Part shown: piece after piece, positions 1 to 8,539 of the stretch | Layout of the letters: each line of letters starts with the position of its first letter | Position numbering within the stretch: position 1 is the stretch's first letter | Source of the DNA: Burkholderiales bacterium | Lineage (GTDB): Bacteria > Pseudomonadota > Gammaproteobacteria > Burkholderiales > Burkholderiaceae_E | Length of the DNA stretch: 48,992 nucleotides | Reading direction: 5' to 3' | NCBI GenBank assembly: GCA_947463885.1 | Contig: CANHUQ010000002.1 | Coordinates: 1-48,992, forward strand | Notes under the pieces: generated by a model | Told to the model about the DNA's origin: nothing | Databases searched by the model: none | Seen by the model: only the letters and a program-made list of their open reading frames with translations | Position numbers and translations under genes: made by a program

Positions 1-2
1 CG

Positions 3-1334
3 CTCACCGCCACGGCCGATGCACTCACCCGCACCGAGATTCGTGAGCGTCTGGCCCTGCAGGATGCGCGTGAGTTCGTCTCCAGCTTTGATCGGCCCAA
101 TATCCGTTATGCGATCGTGCCCCGCGATGAGCCCAGACGTCAGTTGCTGAGCCTGCTGCGCGAACAGCCCGAGGACGCCTGCGGCATCGTGTATTGCGGC
201 ACACGCAAGCGCGTCGATGACACGGCCGCCTGGCTCAACGGACAAGGTTTTGATGCGCTGGCGTATCACGCTGGCATGCACGCCACGCAGCGGGCTGAAA
301 ATCAGGCGCGCTTTTTGCGCGAGGACGCTGTGGTGATGGTGGCCACCCTGGCCTTCGGGATGGGTATCGACAAGCCCGACGTGCGTTTCGTCGCCCATCT
401 GGACATGCCCAAGAGCGTCGAGGCGTATTACCAGGAGACCGGGCGCGCGGGTCGTGATGGTCTGCCTTCGGTGGCCTGGATGGCTTATGGCCTGCAGGAT
501 GTGGTCAACAATCGCAGACTGATTGACGAGTCGCCGGCGCAGGACGAATACAAACGAATGTCGCGTGCCAAGCTCGACGCCATGGTTGCATTGGCCGAAG
601 CCGACGACTGCCGCAGGGTGCATCTGCTGCGCTATTTTGGCGAGGCCGCCACGCCATGCGGCAATTGCGACAACTGCCTCACGCCGCCGCAGCGCTGGGA
701 CGCGACCGAGCCTGCGCGCAAATTGCTGTCGTGCATTTACCGGATTCGTCAGGCAGGCTCCGCTTTTGGTGCGCACCATGTGATTGGTGTGCTGCGTGGC
801 GAGCGCGATGAACGCATCGTGCAGCGCGGCCATGATCAGCTGTCCACCTTTGGCATTGGCGCTGACCTGGATACGCGCACCTGGCACGCCTTGCTCAGGC
901 AACTGGTGGCCCGGGGCTGGGTCGATGTGGCGCACGACCGCTTCGGCGTACTGGAGCTCACCGATGCCGCCCGGCCGGTGCTGCGCGGCGAACAGACGGT
1001 GCTGCTCTCACGTGCCGTTCAGCAGGCATCGGCCGCAGTGGGCCGCAAGCCCCGCAGCCCAGGCAATGCCCGCAGCACAGCAGGCAGTGCCGCCGCAGCA
1101 CTGGGACTGGATGAGTCCGCCCGCAGCCGATTTGAGCGTTTACGCGCCTGGCGCGGCGAAGCGGCGCGCACCCAGGGTGTGCCCCCGTACGTGATTTTTC
1201 ATGATGCGCATCTGGCCGATATTGCCCGGGTCAATCCCTTGGACGTGGATGCGCTGCGCAGCGTGCCCGGTGTGGGGGCGACCAAGCTTCAGCGCTACGG
1301 GCAGGCCGTGATCGGCGCGCTGCACGGTCTCTGA
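3..1334 (+). CDS. recQ: ATP-dependent DNA helicase RecQ (5' truncated by window edge)
   Basis: 3'-5' DNA helicase of recombination and replication-fork repair. The frame is open from the first bases of the window, so the N-terminal Walker A/B half lies outside and about 443 codons are visible. What remains starts in the linker to the second RecA lobe (ALTATADALTRTEIRERL, then FVSSFDRPNIRY). It continues through lobe 2 with GMGIDKPDVRF and the arginine-finger motif QETGRAGRDG, a zinc-binding region with Cys pairs (CGNCDNC), an RQC winged-helix region, and a C-terminal HRDC domain ending at VPGVGATKLQRYGQ. A GTG at 117 could be mistaken for the start, but it lies inside the conserved helicase core. 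It is followed by about 375 bases without a large gene. Confidence 0.96.
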   Translation, partial: LTATADALTRTEIRERLALQDAREFVSSFDRPNIRYAIVPRDEPRRQLLSLLREQPEDACGIVYCGTRKRVDDTAAWLNGQGFDALAYHAGMHATQRAENQARFLREDAVVMVATLAFGMGIDKPDVRFVAHLDMPKSVEAYYQETGRAGRDGLPSVAWMAYGLQDVVNNRRLIDESPAQDEYKRMSRAKLDAMVALAEADDCRRVHLLRYFGEAATPCGNCDNCLTPPQRWDATEPARKLLSCIYRIRQAGSAFGAHHVIGVLRGERDERIVQRGHDQLSTFGIGADLDTRTWHALLRQLVARGWVDVAHDRFGVLELTDAARPVLRGEQTVLLSRAVQQASAAVGRKPRSPGNARSTAGSAAAALGLDESARSRFERLRAWRGEAARTQGVPPYVIFHDAHLADIARVNPLDVDALRSVPGVGATKLQRYGQAVIGALHGL

Positions 1335-1369
1335 CAGCGCGACCTGCCGGTGTGGTCAGGGCGGAGCAA

Positions 1370-1398
1370 TTGCTGCAACCGCACAATCCCGGTACGAT
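1370..1398 (+). promoter_or_regulatory. Possible sigma70-type promoter after recQ
   Basis: TTGCTG at 1370-1375 and TACGAT at 1393-1398 are separated by 17 bases, the usual spacing for a housekeeping promoter. Each box is only a partial match to consensus. It would serve the small ORF at 1455 and the acyl-CoA dehydrogenase pair. The rest of the 1335-1709 gap holds only that small ORF and the AGGGAG ribosome binding site before 1710. Confidence 0.3.
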
Positions 1399-1454
1399 TA
1401 ACCGAAGTGATCTGGCGATGCACATGCCCGGCTCACCCCTGACGCCCCCTTCCC

Positions 1455-1556
1455 ATGATTGAAGACTTTCTTCGCATCCTTGACGACGATCTTCTGACGG
1501 CCGTGCAGGCGGTTGTGGATCTGGTTGTGGATCTCATCTCGAGCTGGCTCCCCTGA
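1455..1556 (+). CDS. Possible 33-residue small protein with an internal tandem repeat
   Basis: An ATG-to-TGA frame inside the recQ to acyl-CoA dehydrogenase gap encodes a short acidic and hydrophobic peptide, beginning MIEDFLRILDDDLLT and containing VVDLVVDL. The VVDL duplication comes from a perfect 12-base tandem repeat (GGTTGTGGATCT at 1511-1522 and 1523-1534), which keeps the frame. The peptide would form an amphipathic or membrane-seeking helix. There is no convincing Shine-Dalgarno sequence before the ATG. It lies about 57 bases after a possible promoter. I do not recognise it, and it may be a chance ORF. Confidence 0.2.
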   Translation: MIEDFLRILDDDLLTAVQAVVDLVVDLISSWLP

Positions 1557-1709
1557 AGCGCGGCAACTGGCGGGTGTGTCACGCGCCCGCATGGCGCCCG
1601 GTCGGCATGCGTCGGGCTGTTGCACAGTTGCGGTAATCTCCCGGGTCTGAGCCCAATGTGATGCAGCGCGCATCCGGGCCTTGCACACACTCACAGGGAG
1701 CCCCCCGCC

Positions 1710-2900
1710 ATGGATCTGAATTACTCCAAGGAAGAACTCGCCTTTCGGGACGAGGTTCGCACCTGGCTTGAAGCCAATCTGCCGGCCGATCTGCGCCTCA
1801 AGGGCGAAGACGGCGAGTCGTACACCAAAGAAGAATTGCTGCGCTGGCACAAAATCCTGGCCAAGAAGGGCTGGGTGGCGCCTGCCTGGCCCAAGGAGTG
1901 GGGCGGCCCTGACTGGGATGTCACACAGCGCTATATCTTCGAAGAAGAGTGCGGTCAGGCCGGTACGCCGCCGATCGTGCCGTTCGGAGTCACCATGTGC
2001 GCGCAGGTGCTGCTGAAATTCGGCAGCGATGCACAGAAAAACCGTTTTCTGCCCCGCATTTACAACGGCGACGATTTCTGGGTTCAGGGCTATTCCGAGC
2101 CTGGCTCCGGTTCGGACCTCGCTTCGCTCAAGACCCGCGCTGAGCGCAAGGGCGACAAATACGTGGTCAATGGCCAGAAAATCTGGACCACCATGGGCCA
2201 GCATGGCGACTGGATCTTCTGTCTGGTGCGCACGAACCTGGACACCAAGATCCGCCAGGAGGGCATCAGCTTCCTGCTCATCGACATGAAAACACCGGGT
2301 ATCACCGTGCGTCCGCTCATCCTCATGGACGGTGGGCATGAAGTGAACGAGGTGTTTTTCGAGAATGTCGAGGTGCCCCTCGAGAACCTGGTGCATGAGG
2401 AAGACAAGGGCTGGACGGTGGCCAAGTACCTGCTGGGCCATGAGCGCCTCAACACCGGGCGCATCGGTGGCTCCAAGCGCGAGCTGGCCCGGCTCAAGGT
2501 CTTTGCGGCCGAGCAGACCGATGGTCAGGGCAAGGCGCTGATGGACGATCCGCGCTTCCGTGACCGGCTCTCGCGGGTCGAGGTTGAACTCATGGCACTC
2601 GAAATCACCAACCTGCGCTTTCTCGATGCCATGCGCGGCGGTCGCCCGCCGGGCGCAGATGTGTCGATGCTCAAGATTCGTGGCACCGAAATCCAGCAGG
2701 CACTGACCGAACTGATGTATCAGGCAGCGGGCCCGATGGCAGCGCCGTTCAAGGCCACCGGCAGTCAGGATGCCGTGGCGTTTGATGACGCACTCGCGGG
2801 GCTTGCTCCGCGCTATGCCAACTACCGCAAGACCAGCATCTATGCCGGGTCCAATGAGATCCAGCGCAACATCATCGCCAAAGCCAGCCTGGGCCTCTGA
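1710..2900 (+). CDS. Acyl-CoA dehydrogenase, PimC-like large subunit
   Basis: Flavin-dependent alpha,beta-dehydrogenation of an acyl-CoA. At 396 residues it has the length and opening (MDLNYSKEELAFRDEVRTWL) of the pimeloyl-CoA dehydrogenase large-subunit group. Visible elements are the N-terminal helical domain, the beta-domain segment YSEPGSGSDLASL, and the C-terminal YAGSNEIQRNIIAKASLGL. At the place where medium-chain enzymes carry the catalytic Glu (Tyr-Glu-Gly-Thr) there is Ala, and the Arg-x-Gln-Phe-Gly FAD contact is absent. Its partner gene starts 2 bases later and has that contact, so the two probably form one heteromeric enzyme. The start is supported by AGGGAG upstream. The pimeloyl-CoA specificity is only an analogy; other dicarboxylic or branched acyl-CoAs are possible. 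Confidence 0.9.
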   Translation: MDLNYSKEELAFRDEVRTWLEANLPADLRLKGEDGESYTKEELLRWHKILAKKGWVAPAWPKEWGGPDWDVTQRYIFEEECGQAGTPPIVPFGVTMCAQVLLKFGSDAQKNRFLPRIYNGDDFWVQGYSEPGSGSDLASLKTRAERKGDKYVVNGQKIWTTMGQHGDWIFCLVRTNLDTKIRQEGISFLLIDMKTPGITVRPLILMDGGHEVNEVFFENVEVPLENLVHEEDKGWTVAKYLLGHERLNTGRIGGSKRELARLKVFAAEQTDGQGKALMDDPRFRDRLSRVEVELMALEITNLRFLDAMRGGRPPGADVSMLKIRGTEIQQALTELMYQAAGPMAAPFKATGSQDAVAFDDALAGLAPRYANYRKTSIYAGSNEIQRNIIAKASLGL

Positions 2901-2902
2901 CC

Positions 2903-4039
2903 ATGAATTTCGAACTCAATGAAGAACAGCGCCTGCTGGCCGAATCGGTCGGCCGGTATCTCAACGATCAATACGGCTTCGAGGCGCGCAAGCAGATCGT
3001 GCGCTCCGAGTCAGGTGCCAGCGAGGCAGTCTGGAAGCAGCTCGCCGAAATGGGCGTGCTGTCCATCCCGTTCTCCGAGGCGGCAGGCGGCATTGGCGGC
3101 GGCGCAGTAGACATGATGAGCGCGATGCAGGCGGTCGGCAGCGCGCTCGTCGTCGAGCCGGTGCTGGCCACAGTCCTGGCTGCGCGCCTGATCGACAAGG
3201 CGGGCAGCGACGGCCAGAAGTCCGATGTGCTGAGCGGCGTGATCGACGGTTCGCACAAGCTGGCGTTTGCCCATACGGAAGACGGCGCGCGGTATCGTTT
3301 AGCGCAGGTCAGTGCCACCGCCACCCGGTCGGCCGGCGGCTGGACGCTCAACGGGCTCAAGCGCGTCGTCATTGGTGCGCCGCTCGCCCAACACATCGTG
3401 GTCAGTGCCCGCACCGCCGGCAAACCCGGCGATGCGTCGGGCATTTCCTTGTTCCTCGTGGCCGCAGGTGCCAAGGGGGTGTCGATGACGCCTTATCGCA
3501 CCATCGACAACCAGCGTGGGGCCGATGTGAAATTCGACGCCGTGCAAGTGTCCGCTGATGCCCTGATTGGCACCGAAGGCGCGGCGCTGCCGGCGATCGA
3601 GGAGGCCGTGGATTTTGCGACTGCGTTGCTGTGCGCCGAAGCGGTGGGTGCCATGCAGTTTGCTAACGACACCACGCTGGAGTACCTCAAGACCCGCAAG
3701 CAATTCGGTGCACCCATCGGTTCGTTCCAGGCCTTGCAGCATCGCATGGTCGAAATGTTCGTGAGCACCGAGCAGGCGCGTTCCATGTGCTTTCTGGCCT
3801 GCTCTAAGGTTGATACGGCGACCGATCCGAAGGAGCGCGCGCGTGTGGTGTCAGCAGCCAAGATCAAGGTGGCTGACGCCTGCCGCCAGATTTCTCAGGA
3901 GTCGATTCAGCTGCATGGCGGCATGGGGATGACCGAGGAAATGAAGGTCTCGCATACTTTCCGCCGGCTGACCATGATCGCCCAGCAGTTCGGCGATGCC
4001 GATGCCCATCTGGAGCGGTTTGCTGCACTGGATCATTGA
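2903..4039 (+). CDS. Acyl-CoA dehydrogenase, PimD-like small subunit
   Basis: Second subunit of the acyl-CoA dehydrogenase encoded immediately upstream. It has 378 residues and opens MNFELNEEQRLLAESVGRYL like PimD. It has the motif TRKQFGAPIGSFQALQHR, which in this family contacts FAD across the dimer interface, and the late motif HGGMGMTEEM. It lacks the EPGSGSD loop present in the partner, so the active site seems to be divided between the two chains. The start codon lies 2 bases after the previous stop, which suggests translational coupling. Transcription should end at the strong hairpin at 4079-4112. The enzyme class is secure; the substrate is not. Confidence 0.88.
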   Translation: MNFELNEEQRLLAESVGRYLNDQYGFEARKQIVRSESGASEAVWKQLAEMGVLSIPFSEAAGGIGGGAVDMMSAMQAVGSALVVEPVLATVLAARLIDKAGSDGQKSDVLSGVIDGSHKLAFAHTEDGARYRLAQVSATATRSAGGWTLNGLKRVVIGAPLAQHIVVSARTAGKPGDASGISLFLVAAGAKGVSMTPYRTIDNQRGADVKFDAVQVSADALIGTEGAALPAIEEAVDFATALLCAEAVGAMQFANDTTLEYLKTRKQFGAPIGSFQALQHRMVEMFVSTEQARSMCFLACSKVDTATDPKERARVVSAAKIKVADACRQISQESIQLHGGMGMTEEMKVSHTFRRLTMIAQQFGDADAHLERFAALDH

Positions 4040-4078
4040 TCGCTTCGGGCGCTCAGACCGCCTGACAGTCATGGCATC

Positions 4079-4112
4079 AAAAAAAACGCCCGGTGATCCG
4101 GGCTTTTTTTTG
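4079..4112. terminator. Bidirectional rho-independent terminator
   Basis: A perfect stem GCCCGG / CCGGGC (4088-4093 and 4098-4103) with loop TGAT is flanked by a run of A on the left and eight T on the right. It therefore terminates both the dehydrogenase operon (plus) and the porin transcript (minus). It is the best intrinsic terminator in the window. Confidence 0.92.
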
Positions 4113-4176
4113 ATGTATGCGCGTCGACGTATGTAGGTCACTATGTGCACGCTGTCTGTGTGCGCTTTTCCGGTGC

Positions 4177-5205
4177 TCAGAAGCGATGCAGCACGCCCAC
4201 CGCCAGTCGCAATTCGTTGAACTGCACCAGCGGCGCGCTGGGCGTGCGGGTGAGGTCGGCGTTGTAACCGCTCGAGACGTACCACTGTGTGCGATTGGAA
4301 AGCGGCACCCGATAACTGAGCCCCCAGCGGCCTGAGTCGGGTAGACCGGTCTGCATCAGCCGCGCCCAGTTCAGCAGCACCGTGCCGCCCGCCAGCCGCA
4401 TCGAGCCGCTGACATGGTAGCTGTGGGTGGGCAGACCGCTTCGGTCGCTCTCGATGTACGCGATGCCCAGTTGCGTGTCGGGCGCGAAGCGATACGATAG
4501 CCCGGCGCCCCATTCCTCGCGCGCTACGCCATTGGTCTGGCCATAGCGCATGTAGCCTGCACCGGCGATCCAATTGTCGCGCAACCACCTGAACCCCGCG
4601 CCCCATGAGTCGGCACGCGATACCGTATCGAACGACTCGCCTGCGGCATACATGAAGGCTGCAGTGAACCCGCCCACTGTGGGCGTGGCGTACTCCAGCG
4701 AGTTGTCCACTCTCAGGTTGAAGTACCGGTCCATCGAGTTGTAAAAGCCAAATCCGGTGACGTCGATGGGAAGGAACGCATTGAAGAGTGGCACGTACTG
4801 GCGGCCTGCGGTGATGCGCCCCCAGGGGCCGTCCAGCCCAGCCCAGGCGCGTGCGTTCCAGTACTTGAGCGAGCCAGGGACCGCGCCATTGCCTCCCAGC
4901 GTGTCGCCGGTGTCGACCGCAAAACGGTGTTCGATGGTGAAGATGGCTTTGGTCCCGGCGCCCAGATCGTGCGCGCCAGCAAAGGCGAGCCGTGACCCAT
5001 ATTGCACGCCGCTTTGCACGCGCACGCCAGACTGCCCCTGCGCGCGCGCAGTGCCCTCGACCGTTGAGTTGGCATCGCTGTTGGAATACTCCAGCGCCGC
5101 GTCGAGCAGACCGAACATGGAGAGACCCAGGGTTTGAGCCTGTGCCGGCCCCCACCCGATGAGGGTCAGTGCCACGATGCTGACGTGCAGCAGTGCTCGC
5201 ATCAT
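4177..5205 (-). CDS. General porin, outer membrane
   Basis: Trimeric 16-strand-type diffusion porin of the Burkholderiales family. The chosen start gives MMRALLHVSIVALTLIGWGP, a signal peptide cleaved after AQA, so that the mature chain begins near QTLGLSMFGLLDAALEY. Typical porin segments follow: SRLAFAGAHDLGAGTKAIFTIE, GRITAGRQYVPLF, and a C-terminal beta strand ending in LHRF with the terminal Phe needed for barrel assembly. A longer frame reaches back to 5268, but that would overlap the dehydrogenase gene and put the signal peptide inside the chain. The gene starts 13 bases after the short-chain dehydrogenase stop and probably shares its transcript. It ends at the bidirectional terminator. 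Confidence 0.9.
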   Translation of the reverse strand: MMRALLHVSIVALTLIGWGPAQAQTLGLSMFGLLDAALEYSNSDANSTVEGTARAQGQSGVRVQSGVQYGSRLAFAGAHDLGAGTKAIFTIEHRFAVDTGDTLGGNGAVPGSLKYWNARAWAGLDGPWGRITAGRQYVPLFNAFLPIDVTGFGFYNSMDRYFNLRVDNSLEYATPTVGGFTAAFMYAAGESFDTVSRADSWGAGFRWLRDNWIAGAGYMRYGQTNGVAREEWGAGLSYRFAPDTQLGIAYIESDRSGLPTHSYHVSGSMRLAGGTVLLNWARLMQTGLPDSGRWGLSYRVPLSNRTQWYVSSGYNADLTRTPSAPLVQFNELRLAVGVLHRF

Positions 5206-5218
5206 GCAGTCTGTTGTC

Positions 5219-5992
5219 TCAGCGTTTTTGCAGCAGTGAAGTGGGGGAGCCCAGCGAACTGCCCGCATCGACCGTAATGTTCTGCCCGGTCATGAGCGGC
5301 TGATCCAGCATCCAGACGATCGCCTGGGCCAGATCGTCTGGCACCAGGGTCGAACGCAGTGCCGTGTTTTGCGCAACGCTCTTGCGTACTGCATCGAAGC
5401 GTTCCTCGCCCAACCCGCGGATATGCCAGTCGGTTTCGACAAAACCAGGGTTGATCGCATTGACCCGCACATCGGGAGCCAGGGCTCGGGCCAGACCCAT
5501 GGTCATGGTGTTCAGCGCGCCCTTGCTTGCAGAATAGGCTGGCGATGAGCCGCCGCCATTGAGCGCCGAAGCCGATGACACGTTCACGACCGCACCTTGT
5601 GCAGCCCGCAGCATGGGTGCGCAGGCACGGGTCATTTGCCAAGTGCCAATCACGTTGACAGCGTAGATCGCGTGAAAGTCGTCGGCTGTCACGGCGTCCA
5701 GGTCGCCGGCCGGTGCAAAGCGCGTGGTGCCTGCGTTGTTCACCAGGCCATTCAGGCCACCGAAGGCCTGTTCAATCGCCGCTGCCATGGCGCGGCAATC
5801 TTCATCACGCGAGACATCGCCTGCCAGCACCAGGACTTTGGCACCGCGCGCCTCGCATTCTGAGGCGGTGGCACGCGCTGCATCGGCGCTGCGGCTGTAA
5901 TTGATCACGACTGCCTGGTCTGGGCCCGCCAGCCGCAGCGCGGTGGCGCGTCCGATTCCGGTGCCACCGCCTGTTACAAGCCAGGTTTTCAT
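5219..5992 (-). CDS. Short-chain dehydrogenase/reductase (SDR)
   Basis: NAD(P)-dependent oxidoreductase of the classical SDR fold, 257 residues. Visible are the cofactor loop TGGGTGIG at residues 8-15, NNAG, the catalytic Ser in NVSSASAL, and Tyr-x-x-x-Lys in [10 protein letters not shown]. The PGFVETDWH segment is the usual post-catalytic loop. The start at 5992 (MKTWLVTGG) is preferred because its ATG shares ATGA with the trmB stop, a 4-base overlap typical of translational coupling. The upstream in-frame start at 6040 would lie inside trmB. Substrate unknown. The C-terminal half resembles the 3-oxoacyl-ACP reductase-like SDRs. Confidence 0.88.
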   Translation of the reverse strand: MKTWLVTGGGTGIGRATALRLAGPDQAVVINYSRSADAARATASECEARGAKVLVLAGDVSRDEDCRAMAAAIEQAFGGLNGLVNNAGTTRFAPAGDLDAVTADDFHAIYAVNVIGTWQMTRACAPMLRAAQGAVVNVSSASALNGGGSSPAYSASKGALNTMTMGLARALAPDVRVNAINPGFVETDWHIRGLGEERFDAVRKSVAQNTALRSTLVPDDLAQAIVWMLDQPLMTGQNITVDAGSSLGSPTSLLQKR

Positions 5993-6702
5993 GGGTTGTG
6001 CTCCTTGGTGTTGGGGGCGCGCTCGAAGATCAGGTCCCACACGCCATGTCCGAGTTTCAGGCCCCGATGCTCAAACTTGGTCAGCGGGCGCCAGTCCGGC
6101 CGAGGGGCGAATCCCGCGGCGGTATTGATGAGCTCAGGTTGTGCCGACAGGACCTCGAGCATCTGATCGGCATAGGGTTGCCAGTCGGTGGCGCAATGCA
6201 GGTAGCCGCCTGGCTGCAGGCGGGTGATGAGTTGCGAGACGAACGCAGGCTGAATCAGCCGGCGTTTGTGGTGTCTGGCTTTGGGCCAGGGGTCGGGAAA
6301 GTAGATATGCACCCCGGCCAGCGATGCAGGCGCAATGCGCTGGAGCACCTCGACCGCGTCGCGCTGGATCACCCGTACATTGCTCAAGTCCTGTTGCGCC
6401 AGGGTCTTCAGCAGGCTGCCTACACCGGGCGTGTACACCTCGATGCCCAGGAAGTCGATCGCGGGGCGCGCGGCGGCAATTTGCGCGGTGGTGTGCCCCA
6501 TGCCGAAACCGATTTCCAGCACCACTGGCGCGACTCGCCCGAACAGCCCGGGAAAGTCGATGAGATCGTCATGGTCAGGTACGCCAAAACGCGGCAGCAG
6601 CGTCTCCCACGCGTCGCGCTGCGCATCCGATAAATGACCCCGACGCAGCACAAAGCTGCGGATATGCCCGGGGCGTTCAGAAGAGGGGGTCGACTCAGTC
6701 AA
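5989..6702 (-). CDS. trmB: tRNA (guanine-N7)-methyltransferase TrmB
   Basis: Makes m7G46 in tRNA variable loops using S-adenosylmethionine. At 237 residues the length is usual. The SAM-binding motif LEIGFGMG and the family signature [15 protein letters not shown] are both present, along with a late [12 protein letters not shown] segment. It starts 7 bases after thiG ends and overlaps the following SDR gene by 4 bases. The thiG-trmB order is common in betaproteobacteria. No sign of disruption. Confidence 0.96.
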   Translation of the reverse strand: MTESTPSSERPGHIRSFVLRRGHLSDAQRDAWETLLPRFGVPDHDDLIDFPGLFGRVAPVVLEIGFGMGHTTAQIAAARPAIDFLGIEVYTPGVGSLLKTLAQQDLSNVRVIQRDAVEVLQRIAPASLAGVHIYFPDPWPKARHHKRRLIQPAFVSQLITRLQPGGYLHCATDWQPYADQMLEVLSAQPELINTAAGFAPRPDWRPLTKFEHRGLKLGHGVWDLIFERAPNTKEHNP

Positions 6703-6709
6703 GATGTGG

Positions 6710-7531
6710 TCAGGGCTGACTGGCCGTGCCGATCATGCCGCCCACCGGTGAAGACGGCGCAGCACTGTAGAGCTTGCGCGGCATGCGACCGGCCAGATAA
6801 GCGTCACGGCCCGCTTCAACTGCTTTTCGCATGGCGCGTGCCATGCGCACCGGCTCACGGGCTGCGGCGACCGCGGTGTTCATCAGCACACCCGCACAGC
6901 CCAATTCCATGGCGATGGCGGCGTCTGAGGCGGTGCCCACCCCCGCATCGACGATCACTGGTACGGACGCTTTCTCCAGGATCAGTTGCAGGTTCCAGGG
7001 ATTGAGGATGCCCATGCCCGAACCAATGAGCGAAGCGAGCGGCATGATCGCCACGCAACCGATCGACTCGAGCACGCGCGCCTGGATCGGATCGTCGCTG
7101 CAATAGACCATCACCTCGAAGCCTTCTTTCACCAGCGTCTCGGCGGCCTTGAGGGTCTCGGGCATGTTGGGATACAGGTTGTGCGGGTCGCCCAGCACTT
7201 CGAGCTTGACGAGCGTGTGGTCATCCAGCAGTTCGCGCGCCAGGCGCAGCGTGCGTATCGCATCTTCGGCGTTGTAGCACCCTGCGGTATTGGGCAGATA
7301 CGTGAAGCGCGAGGGCGGCAGCGCATCCAGCAGGCTGGGCTCGCCTGCGGTCTGACCGATGTTGGTCCTGCGGATCGCCACAGTGACGATCTGCGCGCCG
7401 CTTTCTTCGACGGCGCGGCGTGTTTCATCAAAGTCGCGGTATTTTCCAGTCCCGATCAGCAGGCGGGACGAAAAGCTGCGCCGACCGATCATCAGTGCAT
7501 CATCGGAGGCCATCGGAGTCGGGTCAGTCAT
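6710..7531 (-). CDS. thiG: Thiazole synthase ThiG
   Basis: Forms the thiazole phosphate of thiamin from deoxyxylulose phosphate, dehydroglycine and ThiS thiocarboxylate. The protein has 273 residues from the ATG at 7531, with an alternative GTG at 7540. Family segments seen are [19 protein letters not shown]-like [19 protein letters not shown] and LVKLEVLGD, where Lys109 should be the Schiff-base residue. They are followed by the phosphate-binding [20 protein letters not shown]. The partner gene thiS lies upstream on the same strand but is separated by a lipoprotein gene, which is unusual. No thiF, thiO or thiE is seen here. Confidence 0.95.
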   Translation of the reverse strand: MTDPTPMASDDALMIGRRSFSSRLLIGTGKYRDFDETRRAVEESGAQIVTVAIRRTNIGQTAGEPSLLDALPPSRFTYLPNTAGCYNAEDAIRTLRLARELLDDHTLVKLEVLGDPHNLYPNMPETLKAAETLVKEGFEVMVYCSDDPIQARVLESIGCVAIMPLASLIGSGMGILNPWNLQLILEKASVPVIVDAGVGTASDAAIAMELGCAGVLMNTAVAAAREPVRMARAMRKAVEAGRDAYLAGRMPRKLYSAAPSSPVGGMIGTASQP

Positions 7532-7706
7532 GAGGGGCACACGCTCGGTTCGGGGCGAATCGGTTCAGGGCTATCAGGCACAGATCGTCCATGCTCATTC
7601 TAGCGGCCGCCATGGGCTGCACAGCGTGCTGCGCTATGTACCGACATGAAAGAGGACCGCGTCACATCAACGCACTCAACAGGCTTGGGCGTGCCTGGGA
7701 TGCGAC

Positions 7707-8195
7707 TCAGCGGCCAGCCGCTTCGGACGCCGCCGCGGGTAGCGCAAACTCGCCTGTTGATTTGAACGAGGCCCCGCCGAACATGGGACCGTTCAAGCGC
7801 CCTTTGACTGCGTAATCCACCTTGCCAAGGTTGCCACCCGCCAGGCTCATCGCCTGCCGAACCAATGCGCTGATGGGCACCGACACCGGTACCACGACCA
7901 CCGACTCCCCAAAGCGCGCCACGCTGCCGCGCTCATTGCTCACCCCGCTGGCCATGCGAATACCCCGGACTTCGAGCTCGACGTACACACCGTCGTACTC
8001 GATGGGCTTATCGGTCGGGTTCTGTACACGCAGCTTGACCAGGAATCGACCCTCCATGCCCTGGCCTTGACTGGGCTCCACGCCCACCACATCGACATTG
8101 ACCGGAGCGCTCGGGCTCAGGCCGGCACAGGCACTGATGGACACACTGACGAGCAGCGTCAGCAGAACACGTGCGATCGGAAAGCGAAGCAACAT
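7707..8195 (-). CDS. LEA type 2 (LEA14-like) family lipoprotein
   Basis: A 162-residue predicted lipoprotein. The start at 8195 is chosen because a GGAG box precedes it and it gives a clean signal peptide ending in the lipobox ISAC (Cys about 24). The mature part resembles LEA_2/WHy domains: PVNVDVVGVEPSQGQ, then FLVKLRVQNPTDKPIEYDGVYVELEVRG, the beta-sandwich pattern of that family. Its function in bacteria is not established; desiccation or envelope-stress roles have been proposed for relatives. It sits between thiS and thiG with gaps of about 131 and 166 bases. Confidence 0.8.
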   Translation of the reverse strand: MLLRFPIARVLLTLLVSVSISACAGLSPSAPVNVDVVGVEPSQGQGMEGRFLVKLRVQNPTDKPIEYDGVYVELEVRGIRMASGVSNERGSVARFGESVVVVPVSVPISALVRQAMSLAGGNLGKVDYAVKGRLNGPMFGGASFKSTGEFALPAAASEAAGR

Positions 8196-8326
8196 CAGGG
8201 ATCTCCGGACAGAGCGTTGAATACAAGAGCGATGCATCAAATCAGTTGTCGGGTGACTGAACAGTTTGGATGGCTCAGGGTTGGACCATCCGTGCTGCGT
8301 GCCTTGAAGTACGTGAGATACGCTTG

Positions 8327-8527
8327 TCAGCCGCCGCCAACCGCCACGACCACCTCCAGCCGATCGCCCTCCGCGAGCGAGTGCTGCCCATGGGCGGAAC
8401 GCGGCACGATACTGCCATTGCATTCGACCGCCACGCGCTTGCCGATCAGGTCCATCTCCTGAAGCAGCTCGAGCACCGTGGCCGCATCACGCAGCGTTCT
8501 GGGGTGGCCGTTGACAATGACCTGCAT
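8327..8527 (-). CDS. thiS: Sulfur carrier protein ThiS
   Basis: Ubiquitin-fold sulfur carrier for thiazole synthesis, 66 residues. It begins MQVIVNGHPRTL and ends in the diagnostic Gly-Gly (VVVAVGGG), whose terminal carboxylate is adenylated and thiolated. The start lies 12 bases after the stop of the DUF2279 gene. ThiG, its partner, is two genes downstream. The adenylating enzyme ThiF is not in the window. Confidence 0.93.
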   Translation of the reverse strand: MQVIVNGHPRTLRDAATVLELLQEMDLIGKRVAVECNGSIVPRSAHGQHSLAEGDRLEVVVAVGGG

Positions 8528-8539
8528 GGTGCGTGGCGA

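Noticed and set aside
1398-2441. A 347-residue minus-strand frame under the first acyl-CoA dehydrogenase
   Set aside because: Antisense to a gene with clear family motifs; no supporting signal of its own.
3851-5155. A 434-residue minus-strand frame across the terminator and porin
   Set aside because: It reads through the strong terminator and overlaps the porin in another frame with shadow-like composition.
8196-8326. Possible TPP riboswitch near thiS/thiG
   Set aside because: No conserved CUGAGA or ACCUGA thi-box elements were found in the gaps around thiS or thiG.
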